Made by a program: the position numbers and the translations under genes | Shown here: positions 1 to 9,744 of the stretch, one piece after another | Numbering within the stretch: position 1 is the first letter of the stretch | Layout of the letters: every line of letters begins with the position of its first letter | Notes under the pieces: generated by a model | Seen by the model: the letters and a program-made list of their open reading frames with translations, nothing else | Told to the model about the DNA's origin: nothing | The model's database searches: none | Assembly: GCF_019279795.1 (NCBI RefSeq) | Contig: NC_056738.1 | Location: 403,848,745-403,912,744 of the forward strand | DNA: 64,000 bases | Source: Protopterus annectens | Taxonomy: Eukaryota; Chordata; Ceratodontiformes; Protopteridae | Reading direction: 5' to 3'

Positions 1-1480
1 CTTGACTCATGTAATTTAATATTTGCTCTAGCATTTCCTTTGTTAGAGGGGGCATTTTTTTGCTGCACTATTTACTACTTACTTGACTGCAATCACATCC
101 TGCAAGGTCTTGCACCAAGGAGCTAGAGAGTAAAACATTTATACTATCAGTTTAGATCTTTGATTTAAGTGTTAAGGCATCACTTCATGCTTCCACCTTG
201 TTAAAAATTGAGATTTACATGTGCAAAGTGTGTTGGTATGCAGTGTTTGCCTTCATATGTTTTTACTCCACTGGTTGGTTTGCAAAAAAAAAAACCTTTT
301 GCAGTGTCCCTGGATTTGTCTTTGTACATACAAACCACACTGCTATATTTTCCCCTTCCCTTTTCTTGTGTCCAGAAGTCACTTATAACAAAGTAAATTT
401 TTTATTGATTTTTTTTTTTTTTAAATAAAGGACATCAAGGTTAACTTACCTTGAATCAGATAATGGATGCCACTGCAAAGAATCACTGTTGAAATATTTG
501 TGCATGGACAAAATCCTTTACTAAATCTATCTGCCAGCCTCCAGTTCAATTGGTGCTATGGCTTTAATATACTGGTGCGTTTTCTCATGCCTTACAAATA
601 TCTCCACCATTACATACCAGTTTTGCAGTGTAGTAACCACCCGACATGCCCATACACCTTTAGCCATCAATATGCAGCTACTCCTGTTCATGTGAGTATG
701 TGAATTCATTTTCAGACTTAAGGTGTAGAAGCTGCATTGAATAATTCTAGGTGATTGTTCAGGTTTCACATGGTGCTTGCTCAGAGCTACTCTCATGTTA
801 AGCCACTATGAATATGTTGCACTGCCACCTCTGATACCAGGATAATGTTTTAATCTTTCTATTCCCGCACTGCACACTAGCAGTATCTGGTGCAAATACA
901 ACAGAGAAGTATGCAAGCGATACACCACCTAAGCATCATTTGCCATGCACAATGTACAAGTATGCATACCAAATTTCTGTGTTTCCAAACATAGTGTTAC
1001 TACACTACTACTGAATAAAATGAACAGCACTCAGGCTGGGGGAAGGACAAGGGAGCCATGACATCACAGAATGGGTGGGTCTTATTTTAGTTAGAATCAG
1101 ATGACTGCTGTGGTGATGTCACTTTGGGGGAGGGAACAGATAAAAAAAAAAGTACCTGCACTTCCTGGCCTCGATGAGGTCAGTAATTGGGCGACTCCAG
1201 CAAGCTTTATTCAAACGTGAGAGAATCATTTTGTAAGTGAAACATCACAGTATGAGAAGGTAGGCTTCTGTTGCAGAAGTAAGAGGAATTATAAAAATTG
1301 TAAATGCTTTATTGTTGTTGCTTTACAGAGGACAATGTAAATAGGGAGGAAAAGGACTGTGAAGTTGAGGAATACATTAGAGAAACCTGTTGTACTCCTT
1401 TAACACAGTGGTAGATGTCTAAATGATCACTGCTGCAGCATCCTAAGCTATACGGGTTATTACCCTACCTAGGATTTTAG
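1..1480. other. Unassigned noncoding DNA
   Basis: No gene or recognisable element is seen here. Short open frames around 198-796 have unremarkable composition and no domain motifs. Positions 1030-1200 hold a purine-rich stretch with short A and G runs. The right-hand part, from about 1200, could be a decayed end of the DIRS remnant that follows, but I cannot show that. Confidence 0.5.
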
Positions 1481-1689
1481 GTTTGTCCAACTTCCAAAGA
1501 TTTAGGGCACCTTTTATACACCCAAATGGTTAGACAGAACGAACAGAGGATTTAGACAAGTTTACGCACCACGCCCTTCACAGCTTTCATGCCAACAGAG
1601 AGGCAAGCTAGAGCAATGAAGACAATAAGAAAAAGCCTCAAAGTTTCTCGACACAAGGGATAAGATTTGGTTACTCCCTGTTTGTTGAC

Positions 1690-2340
1690 TTACTAGACCA
1701 GACACATAGTCCCATCTGAATCGCAATAGTCCCGGCAGGCAGACAGCCTTGGAAGGCCAGCAACACTAAGATGACAACCGCTTCAGGGGTCCATGTGCCC
1801 TGGACAGTGTTTCACAAGAATTTGGGGTCACTATGGCCTTGGGCTGAGAAGCAATGAAGAGGCGACCTTGCTTTAGCTGACTGAAAAAAAAAATCCACCA
1901 CGAGGTATTTTTTGCTTGCTTCAGCTATTTTGATTTGGGTGGACAAAGGTTGGCGAAAAATAGTCACCAGGGTCCACCGAAAAATTCTCATGTAGTATCT
2001 TGCCAACTGAACCAAAATTACTGCAGTAGAGATTAACCCCACTTATTGAAGTAGGAACCAGGTGAGAGAGAGAAGAACTTTGGATTATCTGTTTGACTTG
2101 AAACCACAGGATTTGTACCCTTGGTAAAGAAAGGGAGGCTGTTAGGGATACGGTTTCGAAAAATTCGATGAACTGCAGTATTTTAGTTTGAGGAGATTTA
2201 ATCATTTATTATGCTCTCACCTGGGCATTACAGAGTACATAATCTCATGCTTTGATCAGCTGATACCTGGCCGAAGCAGTTATGAGCCAGTCCTCCAAAT
2301 AAGGGAACACCCAGGATCTGTCACAGAAAGTGTCACTGGA
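1690..2340 (-). pseudogene. DIRS reverse transcriptase / RNase H fragment
   Basis: The minus strand encodes VFPYLEDWL followed by TASARYQLI, the counterpart of VFPYLDDWL and TAATKDQLI in the copy at 63.57 kb. The second catalytic-motif residue has changed, D to E. Downstream the frame gives SPQTKILQFIEF and then, after a frameshift, VQLARYYMRIFRWTL, matching VPLGRFHMRILQWLL. A VQGTWTPE stretch near 1795 resembles the start of the DIRS RNase H. RT and RNase H would copy the element RNA. This copy is dead. Confidence 0.75.
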
Positions 2341-2399
2341 CCCCTGGTTTTGTAGGTCTCTTCTACTGCAGGGGCAGAGTCTTCAGTTAAAGTTCTTCC

Positions 2400-2935
2400 C
2401 TCCATCTCTGGAAGAAACAGCTCTATGTGGATCTTGGGGTACCATTAACTGCATGCCAGACTAACCTCATGGAGGAGTTTGGGGAAACCAACTTTGAAGA
2501 AACAAAGCTTTCTACATCAGCAGTAATGGTCCCAGAGGGGAAACTGACAAGTTATTTAATCAAAGGTGCAGGGTTAGAGTCTCACAAGGGTAACTGGTTA
2601 GGCTTAAAATGGCTCACAAATGCAGTTAGCTTAGTACTAATCTATGAACCTATGGAGTCTGGTGAAGTGAGGCAAATAATTCAGCAATTGAAAAGCACAT
2701 GCCGCTTAAGCATATACACGCTTCCCGAATCTGTCCAGAACCCTAGACTCGCGCGTCTCTCTGGGCGTCTGAACACAGGAACTTTTCAGTTACCTTTTTA
2801 GTGGCTGATGCTACAACCATAGCATCAGCTGGTACTCCTTTAATCCATACATCCTTGCCCTTGGGTGGTGCCAGGATCCAGAATGGTCTCGTTGGGATTG
2901 GCTCAATTGAGTTAGGTTCATTCAAAAAAAAAAAA
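2400..2935 (-). pseudogene. DIRS gag-like fragment
   Basis: The minus-strand reading gives NSIEPIPTRP, then WIKGVPADAMVVASATKKVTE. These match the gag of the plus-strand DIRS near 62.13-62.27 kb (DSIEPIPKRS, then FWAKGLAAAIMVLAAATTKEL). After a frameshift, DRFGKRVYA matches DRFRKWVYA of that copy, and LLNYLPHFTRL matches its SLNCLAHFTRL. Near 2450 a MRLVWHA motif corresponds to MRHAWIR. Gag is the presumed nucleocapsid protein of these elements. This copy is not expressible because of frameshifts and stops. Confidence 0.75.
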
Positions 2936-3164
2936 AAAAAAAAAAAGGGCTCTCTCTCCACCTTGCATGATTACGTAGTCACTTACATAACATTTAAATT
3001 TTGCGCTAGTTTCCCAATCTTTCCAACATCAAAATTGCAGAGCAAATCCTGGTGATACTGAAGTGTATTAACCCACCAGATGCGCAGTAACAAGCCCTGC
3101 CCAAACCGTGCCTGACATCGCAATGTAGTTAATATTCAGCATCTATGCCGAAAGCAGCCCGATG

Positions 3165-3310
3165 CTTTATTGTAGACATTCATGGGCATTCCTTCGTTGA
3201 AGGTTGTGCGTTACGCCCGGCAAGCCAGCACGTAAAAATCTACTGCCAATCATTAGCGGACCGGAGTTCCGCAGTGGCTACCCCTAACCGGGAAAAGCCG
3301 AAGACCCAAA
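3165..3310 (+). repeat. SINE-like repeat with RTE-type 3' tail (copy 1)
   Basis: This stretch is closely similar to 50930-51075, including the segments CTACTGCCAATCATTAGC and CCCTAACCGGGAAAAGCCGA. Its 3' tail (GTTCCGC, GTGGC, ACCCCTAAC, AAGCCGA) matches, in inverse complement, the terminal segment of the RTE-like LINE at 39.2 kb. A tail shared with a LINE is how SINEs recruit LINE machinery. I could not place clear tRNA A and B boxes. Confidence 0.6.
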
Positions 3311-3370
3311 CAAATTACCAAAAAACAAAAACAAGCAAACTTCACAGACAAGACTCCTTTAATCCGAGAT

Positions 3371-3417
3371 GGTAAGCTCTTTCACTGGCTAAAAAAACGC
3401 CAGCTTCCTCAGACCAA
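3371..3417 (-). ncRNA. Hammerhead-ribozyme-like motif in PLE terminal repeat (copy 1)
   Basis: Read on the minus strand: GGT, CTGAGGA, AG, a CTGGC...GCCAG hairpin, T, GAAA, then GAGCTTACC. The order (CUGANGA, helix II, GAAA, short helix III, helix I closing GGT with ACC) is that of a hammerhead. Helix III is weakened here (AGA opposite GCT). One extra base follows CTGAGGA compared with the canonical core. Confidence 0.5.
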
Positions 3418-4049
3418 CATTTAAAATTGAAAGTTTGAATATTCAACCAGTCCTTTTAAATACGTTTATAACAACTTAATTAATATGTTAATTACTTAAA
3501 TGCTTGTGACCATGTGATCAACTTATAATTAATTACATAAGCATAAACCTACAGCTGAACCAAGAGTTTGCGTTCAGCTATTTAAAGTGCAAACTTACAA
3601 AACCATATATTACCCAAAAATAAAATAAAAAGAAATATATAAAAAATATAATATAAAAAAGGATAAAAAGATATATTCAAAAATCCTAAACCTAGGCTGA
3701 ATTGAATCTATACATTTACGTCAATCAAAGCAGGCTTAAAAGGTAAAGGGTAACAACGTGGGCTCCATCCAAAATACTACACCATTGTACCTGGTATATC
3801 TTCCAAGACGACAAAATAAAACCATCATGTATTGAAAGCTCTAAATATTAACCCCAAACCAAAACCTACTCAATTCAGCTAAAGGCTCTTATACCCTTTA
3901 TTTGTTGGTGTTAGTGTTAATCCCTTCATAATGTTCATCTATTCAGTGCTTTCTTTTTAAGAAGACATTTTATAGAAATTTGTTCATTAAGCCCAGGGCA
4001 CAAATATGCTGTAGTACGAATCTGCCACTCCAATTCCGCCTCCTCAAGC

Positions 4050-4427
4050 CTAAGTTGCCATGCCCCCTCCCCTAATACTAGGTTCTATCATTTGCAAGAC
4101 AATGAACCTAAATCTATGCTCTGGAAATGTCACGACATGTCTTGCAAGGGCATTGGTGCTTGTTGACCTATCAATACTATAATGGTGCTCATAGACCCTT
4201 TGGTTAAGTTTACGCTCGGTCTTACCAATATAGAATGCTTCGCAGTGGGTGCAAGTTGCACAATAAACAACTCCTTGGGAGGCACAAGAAAAATTACCCC
4301 AAATCTTGTAAGTCTTGTCCCCGATGGTAATACTAGTAGTAGTGTTGATAAACTTACATTGAGTACATCTACCACACTTAAAAGTACCCTGTTGACCCCG
4401 GGGCACTTTCATTGTTTTCTCAACCAA
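4050..4427 (-). pseudogene. PLE GIY-YIG endonuclease domain (inverted fragment)
   Basis: This 125-residue open frame is the C-terminal endonuclease part of a Penelope-type polyprotein. It carries a Cys cluster (CGRCTQC), then a second (CATCTHC), then the GIY-YIG signature region FYIGKTERKLNQRVYEHH with conserved Gly, Lys and Arg. The nuclease nicks target DNA to prime reverse transcription in Penelope elements. This is the cleaner of the two copies. The other, at 8886-9176, has a small deletion after TERKLK. The rest of the polyprotein is absent here, so this is a fragment. Confidence 0.75.
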
Positions 4428-4596
4428 GTACTTTAAAATTAGGGCCCCTTCTATATGTTATGGTTAAACTTAGACCTAGTTTTTTATTAACCTCATTATC
4501 CTGTTGTATAAAAGTCCAATTCTCGTGCATTATTTCCACAATCCTAGCTGCATCCATGGAAAAAGTAGTCAAAAAGCTTACAAACTTTTCATTTTT

Positions 4597-4944
4597 TTTT
4601 ATATTTCTTTTTAATTTTATTTTTTGTTAATATACAGTTTTGTAAGTTTGCACTTTAAATAGTTGAAGGCAAACTCTTGGTTCAGCAGTAGGTTTATGTA
4701 ATTATAAGTTGATCACATGGTCACAAGCATTTAAGTAATTAACATATTAAGTTGTTTTAAACTTATTTAAAAGGACTGGTTGAATATTCAAACTGTTTCA
4801 ATTTTAAACGTTGGTCTGAGGAAACTGGCGTATTTTAGCCAGTGAAAGCGCTTACCATTTCGTATTAAAGGAGTCTTGTCTGTGAGGTTTGCTTGTTCGT
4901 GTTTTGGTTTACGAGTTTTCAGTTATTCTTTGGTGAGAAGTGTT
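4597..4944 (+). repeat. Penelope terminal repeat (PLTR), left
   Basis: An AT-rich repeat matching about 15190-15543 on the plus strand and 3326-3660 inverted. Shared landmarks are GTTTTGTAAGTTT, TTGATCACATGGTCA, AAAAGGACTGGTTGAATATTC and GGAGTCTTGTCTGTGA. It contains the hammerhead-like motif at 4811-4856, just before the coding start, so cleavage would shape the RNA 5' end. Confidence 0.8.
4811..4856 (+). ncRNA. Hammerhead-ribozyme-like motif in PLE terminal repeat (copy 2)
   Basis: Layout: GGT (4813-4815), CTGAGGA (4816-4822), helix II ACTGGC/GCCAGT (4824-4829 with 4838-4843), GAAA beginning at 4844, helix III AGC/GCT (4847-4852), predicted cleavage base T4853, then ACC (4854-4856) pairing with GGT. 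This is a type I arrangement with a minimal, loop-less helix III, as reported for Penelope-like elements, where dimeric folding is invoked. One extra A after the CTGAGGA box departs from the canonical core, so activity is uncertain. Confidence 0.55.
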
Positions 4945-6240
4945 TTGATGGAGAGCGGCTCAGTCACCGACTCCCAACCATTGTTTTCCCAAGAGGATGA
5001 AGTTCCTGCATTATCAGGTAGATCCTTGGGAGGAGCCTCAGAGGTGAATACCGTGGGTGAGTTAACCATTTTGGTTAACCAACTGCTGAACCGTGTTGAA
5101 GTGTTAACTAACCGAGTGGAAGCAGTCAACAACGTAGGGACGGTTAAACAGATGGTGGATCACCTAATTCGTCCATTCCGGCAGGGCAACCACTCAATGT
5201 GCAAGCTACGATGTCAGGAAGTAATACAGCGAAGGCTTTAACGAACACCAGTAACTGGGTCGTCTCTAGCCCTGCTGTAAGTACTGAAATTTTACATTTA
5301 CAAACAAGGACAGTTGGTGATATCAATAATATGGACGCAACTGTTCAGCCTATGCATTCACAGCTTAGGATGAATGCTGGTGTTGGTGCTATTCCCTCAA
5401 TGGGCGCATACTTGAACAATAACTTTAACAATAGAACTGCTCTTGATAATGGTTAATTTGCCTAATCAAAGTGGGTCGGACTTGGTCAACCATTTAAACA
5501 ACTTTGACACCAAATTGTTTAAATGCAGGAAATTGCAACTTGAGGTCTCCTATCTACAGGAGTGTCAACAAAGGTATAGTGCCAAAGGGGCTGCGGCAGT
5601 GGCGCTATCCGAATGGTTTAATAAATCCGCTTTCCATTCGGAACTGATAGCTTTGTTCAATCGGCAAGGCCTTGAATTTTTGGAGGCAAGTATTATCAGG
5701 GACAAATCTTGGCTTTAAAAGCAGATTTGGAGATTTTGGAACAGACTATTAACAATGCCCCTGACTTTGAGCGGTATAGATATGAATATTCTAGGATATT
5801 CACAAGTACTGATGCTAGTACTACTAAAATGATAGATACAAAAAAGAAAAGTTAGAGACTTGAACGCTTAGAGATATAGCTTACCCCACACCACCTTTAA
5901 CACAAAATTATGTTGGGGGTCAAGAGCCTCCTTTGGAAACTAACAACGAGATAGGATCCTTGTCATTTGAAAATGAGGATGAGGATATTCAGCCACATAC
6001 GAGCGCAGTTCGTAGTGAACGCATCCAAAACCAACAGAACGTCTCAGGACGGCAACAGCCTGTAATGGGCGCCAGTGGTTCTGGAATGCAGCATCACACG
6101 AATAATCAAACAGATGAAGTCTCTCAACAGGATTTTCGGAAAACCAACAGGGGCCAGCAACAACCTTTACAAATAAAGCAGAATAGAAAACAATTACCCC
6201 AGAGGAGATGACAGAACAGGAGGAGGAGGTAGATTACTCT
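4945..6240 (+). pseudogene. PLE polyprotein, N-terminal region
   Basis: An ATG at 4945 follows the terminal repeat and opens MESGSVTDSQPLFSQEDE, then a leucine/valine heptad-like stretch (ELTILVNQLLNRVEVLTNRVE) that could form a short coiled coil. The frame breaks near 5150 and continues in other frames (5199-5456, 5443-5718, 5933-6211), the last Gln/Asn/Arg-rich. This corresponds to the poorly conserved N-terminal part of Penelope proteins. Function is not known, and placement rests on its position before the RT. Confidence 0.55.
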
Positions 6241-6260
6241 GGTGTAAAATAACTCAGAAG

Positions 6261-7627
6261 GTGACTTCCATTTTTTTTAACTTTAGTTCTTTAGAAGTCA
6301 ATGAGGAAATGGCAAATTTTTTGTCTAAAGGCTTGACTTTTGTGCCCGACTTGAGAGCTGATATGGTAAAAACTGTGCTGGATTTGAAGATCTTTGTCCG
6401 AAAGCATAACTTAATTTGCGAACTGGGACAAAGTTCAGGACGGACACAAAGCCTTAAAGTTTCTAGTCTATTTAATCCACCCCTTCAACCGGTGTTGGCA
6501 CTTTTTGAGATGTGTGAAATGGACATTAGATATTGTATAACCAATGGTACCACTTATAACAAAAACAGCAATATTGACAAAAATGAGAGAGAGATCTTCT
6601 CAATTTGCTAAACATTTGTAATGCAAGGGTTATGAAACCCGACAAAGGGGGCGGGTTAGTCTTTATGGACCTGGTAGATTATGAAACCAAAATGTTGACA
6701 CATTTAGCTAGTGAAGCCTATGTGAGTGCAAGTAGGAATGAATTAAATGGAGCTTACAACAAAATTAAAAATATTTTGAGTGACCTTTTTCTTGAGGAAA
6801 CCATTGATATGGATACATATTATCTCACTATGCCAGCCCGCATAGTTCCAGCATTGTTTGGGTCACCCAAAATTACACAAGAAAGTTACGAATCCACCAT
6901 TTAGACCTATAGCGGATGGTAGGGGTTTGATAACTTATGCTTGTGCCAAATTTGTTGACCAAGTTAAAACCATTTGTTACATCGAAATCACAAATTTGTC
7001 GTGACTCTTGGGATTTTTTTGTGAACATCAACAATCTGGAGTTTAATGAGCAGGATATGTTCCTAACAGTTGACAAAGATCTCTATACATCTATTCCGCA
7101 TCTTATAGGGATAGAATGGGTTAGAGCATTTCTTTTCAAAGGTATGGAACACCAAGACATCTAATAGAAGTACTCCTGGAAATGGTCTTTGAGAACAATT
7201 ATATATTTTTTTCCAAAAAATTGTTTCTCCAGAAAAGTGGTATCACTATGGGCTCCTCATGTGGGAGTAGCTTTGCCAATTGTGTACTGGCCTTTTGGGA
7301 AACCTCTTTCCTGTTTAATTGTTCCACTTTTAGGGAACATGTCGCTTGGTACACTAGGTACCAAGATATGTTCGTCTTGTGGTAAGGTCAGAGGAACAGA
7401 ATTGAACAGTTCATTTTGGAACTGTCCATATCCACTTCATTTTTGGATTTCACTTATCAGGTAGAAGAAAATGCAATCAACTTTCTGGACATCCACTTAA
7501 GTAAAGACTAGGTTAAAAGGCAGTTTAGGTCTGTAATGCATCGTAAACCAACATATTCCAACACGTTCTTGCATTTCACTAGCTTCCACCCTTTTCATCA
7601 CACGAAGGCCGTTGTAAAAGGTCAGAA
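6261..7627 (+). pseudogene. PLE reverse transcriptase, degraded
   Basis: Penelope RT motifs occur in order across several frames. FNFSSLEVNEEMANFLSKGL (6280s) is the pre-RT block with LSKGL. KPDKGGGLVFMD (about 6632) is motif 1. MFLTVDKDLYTSIPH (about 7060) is motif A, with its catalytic Asp. SGITMGSSCGSSFANCVLAFWE (about 7235) is motif B. TRYQDMFVLW (about 7355) stands where Y-x-D-D is expected, so the catalytic pair is damaged (QDM). INFLDIHLSK and MHRKPTYSNTFLHFTSFHP follow. The RT would copy element RNA at a nicked target. Frameshifts and the broken motif C mean it is inactive. The frame ends at VVKGQ where the L2-like LINE enters. Confidence 0.85.
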
Positions 7628-8496
7628 GTACCTGAAAACCAAACCTGAAAACACCCCTATTCTATCTCAGCTCTTACTCCCTTATAACAATCTTACCTCC
7701 CTTCGCTCCTCTTCTAAACTCTTGACCAAACCCATAAAAGCTCACAACTTAGCTGGTGACTCTTTATTCACTAATACTGTAGGCCGAATATGGAATTTGC
7801 TACCTAGGGATATAACTCTAATTACATCCCTACCTCTCTTCAAACAACAAATCAAACTGTACTTCCAAAACCACTGGCTTTGCTCATGTAATACACCAGA
7901 CTGACTTCTCCCCCTCTCTGACCTTTACCCTATCTTGTGCTGATGACCTAGCATTTATCTTTCTTTTCTCTAATATTTCCTTCTATGCTTTGACCTATTT
8001 CTCTTACCTCTCCCATATCCTCTTCTTTGTATCATTTATTTATATTCCTCTTGCTGTCATTTTTCTCATGTTCTTCTCCCATTTCTTGACTACAATCTCT
8101 TCCCTCTCGCTTATCTTACACCTTTCTCCTTCTTCTCTCTCCACTTGTTCCTTTTATTTATAGTAGGAGCCTTATGGCATAGCCTATTTGAATTAACTTA
8201 GATGCTTTAAACTGGCCTACCCTAGTTTTTGACTTTTGTGTGCCCTAATTTTTTTTTTTTTTTTTTTTGATGTAAAATTTTTTTTTTTTTTTTTTGTTAA
8301 CTTTGTCACTAGGTCTTATTATTATTACTATTGGTTTTTACTAATACTTTTTTTATTAGTATTTCTATGTGTTTATTAACAATATGTCTCTGTTTATCTC
8401 TCATTGTTATGTTTTGGCCTCTACTGAAAATGGAAATATATCCAGCTAGACTAGCCCGGTCAACAAATGTAAAATAAAATAAAATAAATAAATAAA
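7628..8496 (+). mobile_element. L2-like LINE, 5'-truncated 3' end
   Basis: The block splits the PLE frame between VVKGQ and AARMVSRFEDF. It encodes the last RT-ORF residues of an L2/CR1-group LINE (NTVGRIWNLLPRDITLITSLPLFKQQ... ending HWLCSCNTPD stop, about 7770-7904), a pyrimidine-rich 3' untranslated region with two T-runs of about 18 (8249-8296), and a TAAAATAAAATAAATAAATAAA tail. A second copy at 42.5 kb shares the coding end (IWNNLPADITLVS) and the TCAACAAATGTAAAATA terminus. It is a dead 5'-truncated insertion. Confidence 0.75.
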
Positions 8497-9190
8497 GTAA
8501 GAGCAGCTAGGATGGTGTCCAGATTTGAAGATTTTCAGGACGAATGTGCCCTCCTCAAACGTATGTTTTTTGAGGAGAGCATACCCTTCATCCCTCATAG
8601 ATAAAGTTATACATGAAGTGTGTAGTAAGAGAGCATCAGGATACTTTCAGCCCCTAATACAGGACAAACAAGTACATGTGTATCTAATGAATATATCCTC
8701 AGATTCAATAAAAATGAAAAGCTTGTAAGCTTTTTGACTACTTTTTCCACGGATGCAGCTAGGATTGTGGAAATAATGCACAAGAATTGGACTATTATAC
8801 AACAGGATAATGAGGTTAATAAAAAACTAGGTCTAAGTTTAACCATAGCATACATATAGAAGGGGCCCTAATTTAAAGTACTTGGTTGAGAAAAACGATG
8901 AAAGTGCCCCGGGGTCAACAGGGTACTTTTAAGTGTGGTAGATGTACTCAATGTAAGTTTATCAACACTACTAATAGTATTACCATCAGGGACAAGACTT
9001 GCAAGATTTGGGGTCATTTTTCTTGTGCCTCCCAAGGAGTTGTTTACTGTGCAACTTGCACCCACTGCGAAGCATTCTATATTGGTAAGACCGAGCGTAA
9101 ACTTAAAGGGTCTATGAACACCAATACAGTATTGATAGGTCAACAAGCACCAATGCCCTTGCAAGACGTGTCATGACATTTCCGGAGCAT
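8497..9190 (+). pseudogene. PLE C-terminal region with GIY-YIG endonuclease
   Basis: The PLE coding sequence resumes with MVSRFEDFQDECALLKRMF, and after a frameshift FLRRAYPSSLIDKVI. Next come DAARIVEIMHKNWTIIQQ and the Cys-rich linker FKCGRCTQCKF. The nuclease signature VVYCATCTHCEAFYIGKTERKL follows (8886-9176). A small deletion after TERKLK removes the conserved Arg/His-containing segment that the inverted copy still has. The frame is broken in several places. Confidence 0.8.
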
Positions 9191-9270
9191 AGATTTAGGT
9201 TCATTGTCTTGCAAATGATAGAAAGTACAGTTTTATACCTACCATAAATGTAGATGTTAGAGTGCTAATA

Positions 9271-9430
9271 CAGCTGCAGTCATAACAGATGGGTTCTCCT
9301 GCCGTCAGGCGGGTCATCGGTCGGCCAAATTCCAAAGTCTAGGTCCGGCGTCGGTTGTCGTCGCTTCTTCCCTGACGTCAGTGCGCCAGGGGTATAAAAT
9401 AACCAGCAGACGCCATTTTCTTCAGTTTTT
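9271..9430 (+). repeat. DIRS inverted terminal repeat, left
   Basis: Nearly the exact reverse complement of 14601-14763. Shared blocks include GATGGGTTCTCCTG, AAAGTCTAGGTCCGGCGTCG and CGCCATTTTCTTCAGT. It contains TATAAAATA at 9393-9401, pointing inward on the plus strand, which would drive antisense transcription of the element if active. Confidence 0.9.
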
Positions 9431-9620
9431 CTTGCCCCAGATGTCAGGTGCCCCCAGAAGGAAGGCAATACATAAATTTGTGTGATAAAGCAATGCAATA
9501 CAATCAAAATACAGTAGTGCAAGCAAATACATCAAGAATGAATACCCCAATCAGGTAGCATGAGGAGGAGTTAGCCAATAGGCCTGTCCCAAGAGGGGAA
9601 GGAGGGAGGGAAACTTGGAC

Positions 9621-9714
9621 TGCAGCTGTATTAGCACTCGAACATCTACATTTATGGTGGGTACAAAACTGTACTATGTTCATCGTGCATACAGCTGCAG
9701 TCATAACAGATGGG
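9621..9714. repeat. DIRS internal complementary region
   Basis: Positions 9621-9675 are the reverse complement of the left outer end (9224-9275), and 9676-9714 are the reverse complement of the right outer end (14742-14779). The region therefore spells the junction of the two ends and would template circle closure during DIRS replication. It lies just past the recombinase stop codon, as in DIRS1. Confidence 0.85.
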
Positions 9715-9744
9715 TAGAATCCCAAAGCTAAGGGGTGGTAGGCA

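Larger units (their letters stand above)
1480..2935 (-). mobile_element. DIRS-type retroelement remnant
   Basis: On the minus strand this stretch translates in pieces that align, in order, with the better preserved DIRS at 60.5-64 kb: gag C-terminal part, then RT, then RNase H. It is an old copy with frameshifts, stops and internal deletions. Much of the RT between the gag match (down to about 2400) and the YLDD region (about 2310) is missing. An A24 run (T on the coding strand) lies at its gag edge near 2923-2946. No terminal repeats were found. Confidence 0.8.
3326..4596 (-). mobile_element. Penelope-like element, inverted 5' fragment
   Basis: The reverse complement of this block matches the 3' end of the main plus-strand PLE (about 8715-9223 continued at 14780-15500). 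It includes the GIY-YIG coding end, the 3' untranslated part and most of the terminal repeat. It meets the main element head to head at about 4596/4597. Partial inverted copies joined to the 5' end are common for Penelope elements. The left edge may share a short AAATTACC-rich direct repeat with the right edge (3312 and 15544). Confidence 0.8.

Noticed and set aside
9270..9445. CpG-rich segment with TATA box as a host promoter
   Set aside because: It is the DIRS inverted terminal repeat, matched at 14601-14763.
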